Assembly: GCA_009363875.1 (NCBI GenBank)
Contig: CM018680.1
Span: 75,271,811-75,335,810, forward strand
DNA length: 64,000 nt
Direction: 5' to 3'
Origin: Mikania micrantha
Taxonomy: Eukaryota > Streptophyta > Magnoliopsida > Asterales > Asteraceae
A program made the position numbers and the translations under genes. Positions 22,930 to 34,960 of this stretch are shown in pieces. Under the pieces are notes generated by a model. It saw nothing but the letters and a program-made list of their open reading frames with translations. It was not told where the DNA came from and ran no database searches. The first letter of the stretch is position 1. Each line of letters begins with the position of its first letter.

Positions 22930-23575
22930 ATGGCGGAGACGAATGTGGTACTCGGTAACAATCAGAACAGGGATAATTTCCCAACTATCACGTTCCAATG
23001 TCCGGTGAAATTACACGATTTGGGCGGTGAAATTGAAGGCAATCTTCAATGTTCATGGCCTCTGGGACGCAATTGAACCACCGGCTGGCGTAGCGGTGAC
23101 TGCAAAGAAAAACAATGCAACAATTGCGTACTTGTTTCAGCCAGAAGACTTGATCTTGCAAGCAGCGAATCTCGCGACTGCAAGAGAGATTTGGGCATCA
23201 ATAAGAACTCGTTATGTTGGATCAGATCGTGTAAAGAAGGCCAGACTTGCGACGTTGTTGAATGAATTTGAGTCACTAAAAATGAGAGACAGTGAAAGCA
23301 TCGACGATTTCGCAGGCAAGATCAGTGCTATTGCATCGAGGTCGAGCGATTTGGGAGATCCTATAGAAGAGAAGAAGCTGGTTCGAAAGTTACATGACTC
23401 GGTCCCTGATCGATTCATTCAGATAGTAGCCTCTATAGAACAATTCCTTGATTTGGATACGTTGTTGTTCCAAGAAGCTATTGGTCGATTAAAGGCATTC
23501 AAGGAAAGAACAAATATGAAAAAGAAGCAAGTAATCACGAAGGAAGATGATCAGTTACTAATGACCTACTCTTAG
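22930..23575 (+). pseudogene. Copia gag, with a frameshift and a terminal in-frame stop
   Basis: The ATG at 22930 opens a frame (MAETNVVLGNN...) typical of copia gag N-termini. It runs out at about 23075, while the conserved NYTIWAVKLKAI block and all later gag sequence lie in another frame, so an indel lies near 23000-23010. The rest (HGLWDAIEPP, LLNEFESLKM, and the SIDDFAGKI region) is UBN2-type gag up to a TAG at 23573-23575. The stop is in the same frame as pol, so gag and pol were one polyprotein and the TAG is a disabling mutation. Confidence 0.85.
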
Positions 23576-25866
23576 TGGCAGAAGAAGTTCAAAAACAACG
23601 ACGCAAAGGCCAAGAAGTCTGGGAAAAATAGTGAGCAGGGGAGTCATAATGCACGGTCAACTTCGAAGGGAAGATGTGTGGATCGGGATCAGCAGAAGAA
23701 GTACTTTGAAAGACAGAAAAGAGACAAGTCAAAGGTGAAGTGCTTTAAATGTGACAAGCTTGGCCACTATGCAAGTGAATGTCCCGATGGACTGAAACCA
23801 CCAGAAAATGAAGCAAACTTAATGCAGAATGATGAAGAAGGACCTACCCTACTAATGTTTCAAATTGGAGTCAAAACAGAAATAGTGTTTCTGAATGAGC
23901 AGAAGGCGAATCCCACAAGGTATGCGCTTGATTCTTGTGATGAACTAATGTGGTATCTTGACAATGGTGCATCCAACCATATGTCAGGAAATGCATCTAT
24001 TTTCTCTAGAATTGATACAAGTGTGGGGGGAACAGTAAGATTCGGGGATGGGTCGAAAGTAGACATAGAGGGAAGGGGCACGGTAATTCTGGAAGGGAAG
24101 GATAACGAACAAAGGCTCCTAAATGATGTTTACTTCATTCCCTTATTAAAGAATAATATCCTAAGTCTTGGTCAAGCGACCGAGACAGGATGTGAAGTGA
24201 GAATGAAAAACGAGTTCCTCTGGCTTTATGAAAAGAATGGGAAGTTACTGATGAAGGTTCAAAGATCAGCAAATAGGTTGTATAAGGTAAAATTGAAACA
24301 CAGTACACCTGTGTGTTGCCTTTCAAATATGAATGATACTGCTTGGCTGTGGCATGGTCGACTTGGCCATGTGAACTTTGAGTCTCTCAGACTGATTACC
24401 AGTAAAAGGATGGTGAAGGGTGTACGTGACATAAGTCATACCAATCAAGTTTGCATGGCTTGTCTAGCTGGCAAACATACAAGGAAGGCATTCCCTGTTC
24501 AAACAAGCTATAGACCACACTTGCCACTGAAAATGATCTCGATGGATTTGTGCGGGCCCATAGTGCCGTCCACTAGAGCAGGTAATAGGTACTTCTTGCT
24601 GTTGGTGGATGATTGTACAAGATACATGTGGTGTTATATGCTGAAAAGTAAAGATCAAGCGCTGGAGCAGTTCAAGATTTTCAAAGTAAATGTTGAAAAC
24701 AAGTATGGTTACAAAATAAAAGTCTTGCGGTCTGATAGAGGAGGGGAGTTTACCTCTCTTGAGTCTGATCAATTTTGCAAGAAGAAAGGAGTTGAAAGGA
24801 TGTTAACAGCTCCTTACTCACCTCAACAGAATGGAATGGTGGAAAGAAGAAATAGGTCCATTTTAAACATGACAAGTAGTATGTTGAAGGCTATGAGTTT
24901 GCCACAGGATTTGTGGGCTAAAGGGGTAAGACATGCTGTTTATATCTTGAATAGATTATACACAAAACCTGTAAACTCAACTCTGTACCAAGCTTTAAAG
25001 GGTATGCAGCTGAACCTGAGTCATGTGAAAGTGTTTGGGTGTGTAGGGCATGTAAAATTGGCTCAACCTGGATTGAGAAAGCTTGATGATAGAAGTATGC
25101 CTATGGTTCACTTGGGTGTAGAAGCTGGAACAAAGGCATATAGAATGTTTGATGTGGCAAGAAGGAAATTGGTTATAAGCAAAGATGTTTGTTTTGAAGA
25201 AAACAAAGCATGGGATTTGTCAACTTATGTAAGTGAAGGGTGTGAAGTTAACCCTGAGATGATAGAGTTTAGTGTGCAAAATGACTTTACTCATTTAACC
25301 TCTGATAATGAGGTTTATGATCAAGAGTTGAGAGATTATCACAGTTCAACATCAGGAAATCAGAGTCAATCACAGAATGAAGTTGAATGTTCTGAGCTAA
25401 GAAGATCTAGAAGAACCCACAATCTTCCATCAAAGTTGAATTATTATGTTTTAGATGGAGGTGTGAATTATGGATTGAATAGACCGGAGGAAGCACATAA
25501 TGTGGAATTGTTGTTGATACAAGATGAAGAACCTGGAACTTATGAAGAAGCTGTAAAAGAAAAGGAATGGAGGTTGGCTATGGATGAAGAGATTAAAGCA
25601 ATAGAGAAAAATAAGACGTGGGTTTTAACTGAGAGGCCAAATCACTGCAATCCGATAGGATTAAAGTGGGTTTACAAAATAAAGAAAGATGCAGCTGGAA
25701 GAATTGTAAAGTATAAGGCCAGTTTAGTGGCAAAGGGGTATGTACAACAATTGGGAATTGACTTTGATGAGGTGTTTGCACCTGTAGCTCGGATTGAGGC
25801 TATAAGGCTGATTTTGGCCTTAGCAGCTCAGATGAGTTGGAAGGTCTACCATATGGATGTAAAAGC
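23576..25866 (+). pseudogene. Copia pol, first part: nucleocapsid, protease, integrase and start of RT
   Basis: Open for 2.3 kb after the gag stop. In order: a CCHC zinc knuckle CFKCDKLGHYASEC near 23741; aspartic protease DNGASNHM near 23960; a GAG-pre-integrase HHCC region (HGRLGHVNF...CMACLAGKH) near 24353-24475; and the integrase core, with Asp in MDLCGP near 24545, Asp in RSDRGGEF near 24735, and Glu in QQNGMVERRNR near 24842. The RT N-terminus (WVYKIKKDAAG, FAPVARIEAI) ends just after MDVK at 25866, where gypsy-1 begins. Protease-integrase-RT order identifies Ty1/copia. The frame is otherwise clean, implying modest age at the time gypsy-1 inserted. Confidence 0.92.
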
Positions 25867-27394
25867 TGTAACATCCCATTTTATAAAAATAAATAAAATA
25901 TTGTTTATTATTAAAATATTATTAGTCAAAAAAATAATAATAATAAAAAATGCAATTGTGTCTATGTGACGTGAAGAAGAAAAAAAATCTATATATATGT
26001 GTACGTGTGATTGTGATGTGGTGTCAAGAAATGGAAAGAAAATAGATAAGTATAAACTTATCCATGGACTATGGTTACAAACCAATATAATACAAAACAA
26101 CATTTATACGTTTAATCTTCGTAAAGAAATTTCCAGAAACAGATTGAGATGCCATAAGCTTTGAATAAATTCCATTCGTACATATGGTTATACAATTCTC
26201 AAAGATTAAGAAGATGGTACGTGATTAGGTATGTGTCTCAAGCTCTTAATTTAATCCATAAATTTAAGTTTCATATAATTCTAACCTATAAGGTTAGGTT
26301 AAGATTCGATCCCATAGTTGTACAAATATTATGTTAAACTTATAATATGTTATAGGAACTGAAAATAAACGCATTAAGAATCATCTTTGCCAATAGTTAT
26401 AAGAATAGATTGAGCAGAAACGCTGCCCAAATTTATATTGAAAAGTTCTAAGCTGTGACCCAGTCAACCAAAAAAATCCAGGTGAATACGTCTAACTTGT
26501 TTTTAAATATAAATGATTTTTTTAGCATGGTTTGTTTAAAGTTTTACGCATAAAGGGATGCTACGTGACCAACATTTAGGCTATTAGTATACGCATGATT
26601 TGCAAATCGTATCCGCATATGGGTGAAATTCCCATACGTGGCTGGTACAGGTGGGCTGGAAGTTAAACTTAAGACGTACTCCGCAGGCAACCTAACGACC
26701 AGCTGTGGGTTGGAGGGAACAAAACGTAAGAAGCGCTGCGCTGTAGTTCCTAACCAGTGACATTTATAAACCAGTGTATGTAGTAGTTATATCGATCAAT
26801 GAAATAACCTGCTAAATGTGTAGTATTGCCAATATTACTTATGGTTAAAGGGTCAAACATGCTATGCTTACATATCGAGTCTGTTACTTGCATTCACCAA
26901 CTTTATGTTGACGTTTTATTTTCAAAAACTTTTCAGGTAATAATGAATGACAAATCAGAAGCAAGATTAGAGGTTTAGGGCCTATAACGCCTTAAATAAA
27001 AATCTTATGGAGAAACCGATGAGCGATTGGAGTTATACCTCCAAGTCCTGTGTAAACCGAGATATGTAAATATATGTTTGTAAAAACTCGGTTTAAAATG
27101 AAATAAAATGTTATGTTCATATCTACGCCTATGAAATTTTATAAAACCCTGAAAAGTTATTTACTGGCAATGTAAATGTGATTTTTCATACCTATGCGTA
27201 TGAACTATTTGTAAATTATGAAAAACGATTTTCACATCCATGCATGTGATTTATTCATAAAATTATGAATTTATGAAACAACGTTTCCGCTGAAACATAT
27301 TACAATAAATAATAAACTCTGACCGAGATTGTGTTTGTCAATGAAACCAATTCGGGTCGCAGCGCCCGGGTCGCCGAGAGCCCAGGGTGTGATA
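25867..27394 (+). repeat. 5' LTR of gypsy-1
   Basis: TGTAACATCC start and GGGTGTGATA end (CA mutated to TA; the 3' LTR has GTGTGACA). 1528 bp. Clearly diverged from the 3' LTR by many substitutions and small indels, so the insertion is old compared with gypsy-2. Confidence 0.92.
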
Positions 27395-27397
27395 GGT

Positions 27398-27409
27398 TGA
27401 TATCAGAGC
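27398..27409 (+). other. Primer-binding site of gypsy-1
   Basis: TGATATCAGAGC, one base different from the usual TGGTATCAGAGC, three bases after the LTR. Confidence 0.8.
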
Positions 27410-27613
27410 TCATAGTTTTAGCGAAATATGTACTAATGATTGTATCTAAGCTTTAACCAAATTGAGACAAGTGCCTATTAAATGAATAGGTAGAATAGTA
27501 ATGTTTAAATACTATGAATGATTGAAATAACATGATGAATCCTGATGATAGCCTATGAGCTAAATTATGATGAATTGTTTTAAGACCTGGTCAAATATCA
27601 TATTTTGTAGACA

Positions 27614-27911
27614 ATGTCTCGAAACCAAAATTCTGGCAGACCGTCTGCAAACACTCGTGGGCAAAAGAGAACGCACGCGGATGCTAATGAACCTGTGATT
27701 CGAAAAGCTGAACTTCAGGAAATAATAGCAAAATAAATTAAAGACGCAATACCTACGATGATTGCGGCTATGAAAGACAATGAAAATTCAAATCCAGAAA
27801 ATACAGTGACAAAAGCAAAAGAGATGTCTGGTTCGAACAATGAGAATATCGTAGCTTCTAGTGCAAAACGTTTTAAGACTGAAGGATGTTCATACAAAAC
27901 ATTCCAATCTT
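27614..27911 (+). pseudogene. Gypsy-1 gag N-terminus, truncated
   Basis: The ATG at 27614 opens a gag-like N-terminus (basic, Gln- and Asn-rich) with an in-frame TAA near 27734. It continues to the GCSYKTFQSC block, which corresponds to TYKYFASC of gypsy-2 gag near 39630. Homology ends at about 27911, just before the Helitron-like sequence. The rest of gag and the protease are absent. Confidence 0.75.
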
Positions 27912-27933
27912 GTTTTGTTAAATTTATTATGAG

Positions 27934-28370
27934 CTAGGTTAGTACCCCGTGTATTACACGGGTTGAATTAAAAATATATAATAAATAATCATTAATAAAA
28001 ATTTAGACAATATAAGAATTTTTTTTAATATAAAGTATGACTAAAATTTTGTATAATTTAATACTTTAAGTAATAAAATATAAACACTAATTTTTTTAAG
28101 TTTGTTTCTTTAAACATTAAACATTTTTTTTAAATACTATTTTTAAAAATTGTATCTTTTATAATAATTTGGATTTTTAAAATTTGCTTTTTCAATATTA
28201 ATATATTTTTAATGTATTAAAAAATGTTTCTTAGTTTAAAAATGTAAAAAAGTATTTAATATTTAATATGATGTGTATTTAATTGGAGAGAAATGCGGGA
28301 AATCAAAGTAGGGGTGCTCTAAAAACCCGCCACATGTCCTTAAAAACTTTGATTTATTAGAATAGATAGA
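27934..28370 (-). mobile_element. Candidate non-autonomous Helitron
   Basis: Read on the minus strand it starts TCTATCTATTCTAATAAATC after an A. It ends with a strong hairpin (CCCGTGTAATACACGGG) ten bases before CTAG. These are the two Helitron signatures: TC at the 5' end, and a GC-rich hairpin plus CTRR at the 3' end. The base after CTAG is C rather than the expected T, so this is not certain. About 437 bp, non-coding. Confidence 0.5.
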
Positions 28371-28604
28371 TTTATGCTCGTTTTAGCTCTAAATTCTAAC
28401 TGCTGGTATTCACAGTATTTGCTTTTCATTAGCTGAATCTGCGTAATTTTTGACTCAAATTGATGAAGCTACGTGAATGATTTTCGCTTTTTGGGGTCAT
28501 TACATAATATTTGGAATCAGATAGTTGCATATGGGCCCCCTATCCTTTAGCTATTTGAACCAACTTATTGCCTAGTTTTGTTAGTTAATCACTTTTTATA
28601 CTGT
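28371..28604. other. Start of the foreign genomic block within gypsy-1
   Basis: Sequence unrelated to gypsy. No exon could be assigned. It may be intron or flank of the plus-strand gene whose exons start at 31326. Confidence 0.4.
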
Positions 28605-28835
28605 GTACAATAATAAGCATACCCAGTAAAAATCTCACTTAGAGTAGGGTCTCGAGGAAATATGGAGACAAACCTTACCCCTATCCCAGTTGGGATAGAG
28701 AGGCTGCCCCAAAGGAGTCCCCGGCTCAAAGTCATCGTTTAAGTTTGATCATCCCATCGCTTTTAACGATTATTTTCACAAAATAAGTAAAATAATGTTA
28801 TAATTAGTGCAATTTTACTTTTATACTGTTTAAGA
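28605..28835 (-). mobile_element. SINE-like repeat, family B
   Basis: Matches the 22184-22425 copy through the TAGGGTCT, CCTTACCCCTATCCC, GAGAGGCTGCC and CCCGGCTCAAAG blocks. No clear duplication found, so the limits are approximate. Confidence 0.75.
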
Positions 28836-29061
28836 CATATAATTATGCAATCACTTATGCTTATTATAGTGAATCATCCCATAGGTAGCTGAAATGTGTA
28901 AATAAATGGAGAAATATATGCCTTAAGTGATTTACATTAGCCATTAGTAGCTTGGTCAACAAATCGACTTTGCAGCCTGTATTTTTTACATTCATGATGT
29001 CTGTATAAACTATATTTCCTGTATAAGATATATGGCCATAGTTGCTATAATTGTAAAATAA

Positions 29062-29265
29062 ACAAGCTCTCACTTTTCAGTAGGGTCGCCGTAAAAATGA
29101 AGACAAACATTACCACTATCCCTGATAGTTTCCAAAGGAATCTTCGTTTGAAGTTAATCATCACAATGCTTTTAACATTATTTTCAAAAAATAAGTAAAT
29201 ACCGTTAAAATTAGTGCAATTTTACTTTTGTCCCCTATGACCCACACATATATGCATTATATGCG
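29062..29265 (-). mobile_element. SINE-like repeat, family B, diverged
   Basis: Diverged copy with an internal deletion in the GAGAGGCTG region. It keeps the CGTTAAAATTAGTGCAATTTTACTTTTGTCCC end and CCCACACATATATGC. Confidence 0.65.
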
Positions 29266-29430
29266 TGTTCCGCAAATAGAACGTTATGATTGTAAAACAT
29301 AAAACACATATACAATATTGATGGCATTTGCATTTATTTGATTGAAAGTGTACGGTAGTCTTATACTTTTTGAAGAATTAGAAAACTAACCAGCCAAATA
29401 AATTCTTGACTGCACAATATGAATTTTATA

Positions 29431-29841
29431 GGGTGGTGTTATTCACACACCCCACTGTCACACCTCACACCCCAATACACCCAGTATTGGTCAATACGGG
29501 GAGTATTGAGAGGTAATCATTAGGTGTCAGTACCAATGATTTGGGTGTCAGTATCAATGATTGGACCCTTATACGCCCCGTAGTGACCAATACGAGGCAA
29601 TACACCCACTGCCACACCTCACACCACAATACACCCAGTATTGGTCAATACGGGGAGTATTGAGAGGTAATCATTAGGTGTCAGTACCAATGATTTGGGT
29701 GTCAGTATCAATGATTGGACCTTTATACGCCCCGTAGTGACCAATATGAGGCAGCTATACGCCCCATAGTGACCAATACGAGGCATATACTTGACATGTG
29801 GTGTTAAAATATATTTTTGGGGTGTGTAGATAACCCCTCCC
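29431..29841. mobile_element. MITE with internal duplication, TSD ATTTTATA
   Basis: 8-bp duplication ATTTTATA (29423-29430 and 29842-29849). Inverted ends are GGGTGGTGTTATTCACACAC and GGGAGGGGTTATCTACACAC. The interior holds two tandem units of about 150 bp, at about 29455-29604 and 29605-29755, full of CCAATACGGGG and CCCCGTAGTGACC words. 411 bp, non-coding; TSD length favours hAT. Confidence 0.8.
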
Positions 29842-29939
29842 ATTTTATATTAGGATATATAATGTCACATATTTTCGTAGCTTTTGAAGGACAGCTGTAA
29901 TATACAATAACAATTGAGTAATTAAGCCCTTTGAATTTC

Positions 29940-30085
29940 TTTATAAAAACTCTCTTTTCGTAACTTTTCGAGGACTCCTTCGGAACATCCTCTCTATCTC
30001 ATAGGGGTAAGGTTTGTGTCCATCCTTTCCTCCAGATCCTACTAAAAAGTGGGAATATATTGGGTAAGTTTGTTTGTTTGAATTT
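29940..30085 (+). mobile_element. SINE-like repeat, family B, 5'-truncated
   Basis: The 3' half only: CTCCTTCGGAACATCCTCTC through GGGTAAGGTTTGTGTCC to GGGAATATATTGGGTAAG, ending in TTTGTTTG. Confidence 0.7.
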
Positions 30086-30191
30086 CTTTACAGAAACTCT
30101 ATTTTCATGTTGTTTGTGATCGAAATCTTTGCTTATTAATTTCTACAATACATTATGTACGAGTTTGAACTAAAAGAGACTGTGTTCAATA

Positions 30192-30742
30192 TGATGATGT
30201 AGGATAATATCGCAATATAGCCAGATGGCCGGATCGCAAAACAACACCACAAGGCCAGATGGCACGAAGGTAAGACGGGAAAGGTGGAAGTTAACTCATC
30301 GAACTTCGATAAAGGGAGAAGCAAAAGCAATGACTAATGAAAGCTAAGTTCCCGGACCAGCGGATAAAAGGCAACACTCAAGACAAAAGGTGATGTGAGT
30401 CAACTTTTGTGCAGAGATAGCCAGAATAGGAAAGCTCGGAGGAAACGCCAAGAAAGCAAGGAACTTGGCTTCCCGAAATAAAGATCCCATGCGAAGATAG
30501 CTCGGATCTGAGCTGTATAAATAGCAAGCAAGGGAAGTCCTTCGAGGTACAACATCCTTAGCTCTCACACTCACTTAAAAACTTCTTAACACTTTCCGAA
30601 CGGTATACTTACTCTCACGCCGGAGTCTAATCGCAGGAGGCTCCCTCCTGCAATAAGGCTAACGGTCCTTTTTGGTTGCAGGATCGCTGGTAGAGCCCCT
30701 TACGGCCATATCGGAAGGTGTGCTAGAATCGTTACCCGAACA
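30192..30742 (+). mobile_element. Solo LTR, 551 bp, TSD CAATA
   Basis: TGATGATGTAGG start, CCCGAACA end, exact 5-bp duplication CAATA (30187-30191 and 30743-30747). It contains a TATA box (TGTATAAATAGC near 30515) followed by an R/U5-like stretch with CGCCGGAGTCTAATCGCAGG. No relative elsewhere in the window; superfamily undecided. Confidence 0.85.
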
Positions 30743-31087
30743 CAATACAATCAAAATTCGAAAATCTAATTTAGATAGTTGGAAATAAAAATCATACCTT
30801 ATTCATGATAAAAATCCTTTGATAATGTTAATAACTTCATCAATAAATTGAAGTCAAATGTCAATGATGATTGCTAGTTCAGGAAAATCCTAAAACCATA
30901 TCCACTCATTTTTGATTTCATGATTTACTCATGTTATTCAAATTGCTTTGTAAATCAACAATATAAGTTTGATAAGAGCATGGATTTATTTTCATGGTAA
31001 ACAAACGTCAAGTGAACACACTATGAAAACAGAAAATAAAAAGCATGGAAGCAAGTCAAAAGACATGGATGTCAAATTGTCTTTATA

Positions 31088-31088
31088 G

Positions 31089-31129
<41 letters not shown>

Positions 31130-31142
31130 AATCATCATCATA
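31088..31142. repeat. ATC/TCA microsatellite
   Basis: About seventeen CAT/ATC triplets with one interruption. Confidence 0.95.
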
Positions 31143-31415
31143 CTTGGTATATCCCATTATTAGCAAAGCTAAGGTAGGGCCTGAGGAGAGTAAGAATAAA
31201 GAGGCTGCTTCCAATGAGATCACCAGCTCATGACTAATAATCAACTATTTATATTTTAAATTTTAGATTTTAATAAAAAGTTGAAGATTGTGTCATGTGA
31301 GTAGGTTTTATTTTTGCTTCTGCAGGCCAAATCAGTGTCACTTCATGAAGTAGGTGTTTCTATCTCAATCTTGCTTGGTCTTGCACCTCCCACATTGTCC
31401 TCTGCCAGCTCATAA

Positions 31416-32240
31416 AAGGCAATATCACTCCTAAATTATTCAAATCTACTGTTTTTTACTTTTAATTTCTTCTTTTCAATTCAATGTAGCTCCTTAATGA
31501 TTTTTCAGTTAAATGAGGTGCTTAGGCCTAACCCTTGTTGGTTGCTAATTTCATTTGAGGTTTCTGGGCCTTTAGTTTACTTTTGATTGTGTCTAAAACA
31601 CTATGTATTTATGTGCCAAAGGTCATGTAATAGTTAGTTGTGTTTGTCCTGCAAATTCAGCCCACTGGTTGGAGTTTCACCAAGTGACCGAGAGGTCATG
31701 GGTTCAAGTCATGTTATGACCAATTTAAAAGACATTCATGAGAGGGAAGAAATCTTGAGCTTAATATTAGGTTTTGGGCCAATGGGGACGAGGGTTTACC
31801 CATTCCAGGGGGTTCCCGCGCATCTGGTGTGGCTGCGTCTTACCTCTGCCCGATGGGCCCTTTATGTAGGATCGTCGCCGTTCAAAAAACAATGGTTAGT
31901 TGTGTTTAGGCTGCCATTAATAGTAGGAGCCCAGATTTGTAAATATGGTCTTAGGTTATGTCATAGGATTAGGAAACAATGCCACCACTGGAATCGGTTT
32001 TGTTAGGCACCGATTGGGAGTTAACTGCCAAGGGGAGAGCAATGTTTCATTCTCTATAGTCTATATAAACAATTAAGTCTGTCAAATGTATGTATGCATG
32101 CGTATTACTCTGTTGAATAAAAAAAGAAATTTTATTTTTTATTTTATGTTTCATTCAAACTTTCTGGAATCACATTTTTTCATGTTGTGTAATACACAAA
32201 GTTTTTTATATAAATGATATATTTTGTTATCCATAATTTC
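31416..32240. other. Intron-like interval with a possible LTR remnant and a SINE
   Basis: Contains the SINE at 31646-31894. TGTTGGTTGC at 31536 followed by short-LTR-like sequence with a TATA-like TATATAAAC near 32063 suggests a copia LTR remnant. I could not find a matching duplication and do not call it. Confidence 0.4.
31646..31894 (+). mobile_element. SINE, subfamily related to A, TSD GTTAGTTGTGTTT
   Basis: Exact 13-bp duplication (31633-31645 and 31895-31907). B-box GGTTCAAGTC near 31700 and a 3' end CGCCGTTCAAAAAACAATG like SINE A. The middle differs from the other A copies, so it is a separate subfamily. It makes a spurious 122-codon frame. Confidence 0.85.
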
Positions 32241-32955
32241 AGAGGAAGATGATTTGATTCAAGTCTCTTTAAATCAACAACTTCCTGAGAATTTTAAAAT
32301 CGAACAAGATTTAACCGATTTTGTTAGTTTTAACTTAGATTCTAGTGTATTCTGATTTTTTATTTCTTCAGATGTTTATCATAATTCCTATCAAGAGTGT
32401 TTATCATGTCGAGTTGGTAGGTTGATGTCACACCCCCAAATTCTCACGTATGGTGTCAGTCCACATGGGTGTGACGTGACCAGAATCACAGCTCATGATC
32501 ATATAAAACGACTCTATATGCGTTTCAAAATACACTGTTTGTCATGAAAGTTGATTGTAATAGTTTGTAGCGGAAACAAAATGTTGGCACAGCGGAAAAG
32601 TAATAAGTTGAGAATACAGCGGAAACAAGCTGTCAGACACTACATTGTTTTAGAATACATAATCATGCTAATGTTTGTAATAGAGGTTAGAATGCATGCA
32701 AGACTCCTCATTAGTCCTACTCCATGTGCATCCTAGCATTGTGCGTTCAGTTACCTGAAAATACATGCGAAAACGTGTCAACATAAAGTTGGTGAGTTCA
32801 CAGGTTTAGATAGTTGAAAGCAGTAAACATATATATACTGGGTATGTTAATTTGTTTGTTTTGTTGGATCCATGATCCCGAGTGTCTCAGTTCATCTTAC
32901 CGAAACTTAGACTTGTTGTTTGCCTCCCTGGGTTATCGCGGTACCCAGCAAAAGC

Positions 32956-33167
32956 TCGATATTACACTCGTTATGACCTCCAGTCAATATTGGCGCCGAG
33001 TGGGGTTTGTCAGGCCCAGTAGTACTACGTAATAACGACTCGTTTGTTACACAATTAACGGTCGATATTACACTCGTTATGACCTCCAGTCAATATTGGC
33101 GCCGAGTGGGGTTTGTCAGGCCCAGTAGTACTACGTAATAACGACTCGTTTGTTACACAATTAACGG
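32956..33167. repeat. Perfect 106-bp tandem duplication
   Basis: Two apparently identical 106-bp units (32956-33061 and 33062-33167) beginning TCGATATTACACTCGTTATG and ending CACAATTAACGG. Lack of divergence suggests a recent event. Confidence 0.9.
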
Positions 33168-34960
33168 TAAGGGTGTGAGGACTTTTGTTGCGATACGATT
33201 ACACTTAAAAGTTGTTTTACAACATACCAGTCATACATCTAAAAACAGTTGCATTGTATTCTCACCCCATAGTTTAACAAAACAGTTAAAGAGTAAAAGT
33301 GGAGCTGTAAACTCACCTTAGTGATAGTGTGAGAATGCGTAGGCTCCGACTTGCTCTGGGTGACTTGTTCACAGGTTACCTATATCGTACGGCTTACGTG
33401 AGTTTTATTGTTTGTGATTTTGTTTCGTGTTCGTATTTGTGCTCAACAACCCTTGGTTGTTATGTTAGTCCATGTCCGTCCACATTGACTGTGCTTGTCC
33501 GTGTTTGATCGTGTTTGACTATGTTTGACCGTGTTTGACCGTGTCAAGTCAACGACCAGTTGGTGAACTATGTGTCGGTTGTGATTCGTGTAACATTCGT
33601 GAGTGTGCTCATGGTGTGCAAAGACGCGCAAGTAGCGGTCAAGGACAACTTACTATTTATAGTAAGTTTCCATTTATAGCAAGTTCTGTAACACATATCG
33701 TTTTTAAGGTTCTAGCATGCTCGTTAGTCCTACGTGATCATGTTAACACATAACACGTTGTCATTTGCGAGTAAATGAACACATAGCTTGTTTTCAGTTA
33801 CTAAAGTTTCCTAAAAAGGAAAGTTTCTACATCTAGCATGAGTAACACCAAGTTTCACATAACCTAACACAAGATAATCATATTACATCATGTCGAGTCA
33901 TTTAGCCCGTTCAAATCAAGCATTAAGTTTCTATTTCAAGACTACATGCTACAAAGTTACTATAAATGGTAACTTTGTCAAATATTCATTAGATAGTTAT
34001 TCTAAACATTCATAATCCATTTCTAAATCAAACATCATCATAATATACCCCTAATCACCATTCAAACTTGTCCATTTATCATAAATCATCATCTAGCAAG
34101 ATTCGAGTTACAAAAGTTACTATAATTAGTAACTTGGTCTAAAATGACCACAAATCAATCCCAAATCAATTTCTTATGCTACATATCATCATATTATCAT
34201 ACAAATGATGTTCCTATCCACATGCATGTTCATATCTTCACCCATATTAACATGTTGTAACATAAAAGTTACTATATATAGCAAGTATCCCAAATCACCA
34301 TATTTTGACCATTTAAATCATAACAAATCATGTGACACATAACCAATATCAACAATAATCATGTATCAACATCCAAAACCATCTAAAATACCTTAGATCG
34401 TGCATGCATGTGAGTATTTCAAACATTCATGAACAAGCCAAGCATTATACACACACACATCATCATAGATCTTCGCATTTCCCCATCTAATCACTCTAGA
34501 TCATCATCATCAGTGGTTTTTGTGATGCTAGAGTGTGTGCATGTGGGTTTTAGACCTTGCATGTGTGTTTTTGTGTGTTGTGTGTGTGTAATGGTTATGG
34601 GTTTACCTTCTAAAGCTCCAAGATTGCAGAGATGATGAATTGATCAGCTCCTAAACCTCCTGGATCGTGGGATTTTGCAGAATCAAAGAGATGGTGGTGG
34701 TGTTCAAGCTCCAACTCTAGCTTCCTTCAAGTTCCTTGGCAATCTCCAAGCTCCAAAGCTTCAAAAGGGGTCTCTAATGGTTTCCAAGAGCTGAAACAGG
34801 GGATTTGCAGATGTTTTGGGGACTGGAATTCGTGCTAATTGCGTCTGACTTCGCCCAAAATGTTTAGAGTAGGGTAATTATGATTTTTGGGTTGTTTAAA
34901 AAGGTTTTAAGCTGTCAGTGCCCTCAGGCGTACCGCCTGGCGGGCGGGCTTGGCTCCAGG

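Noticed and set aside
31638..32006. 122-codon plus-strand frame
   Set aside because: Runs through a SINE with clear 13-bp duplications.
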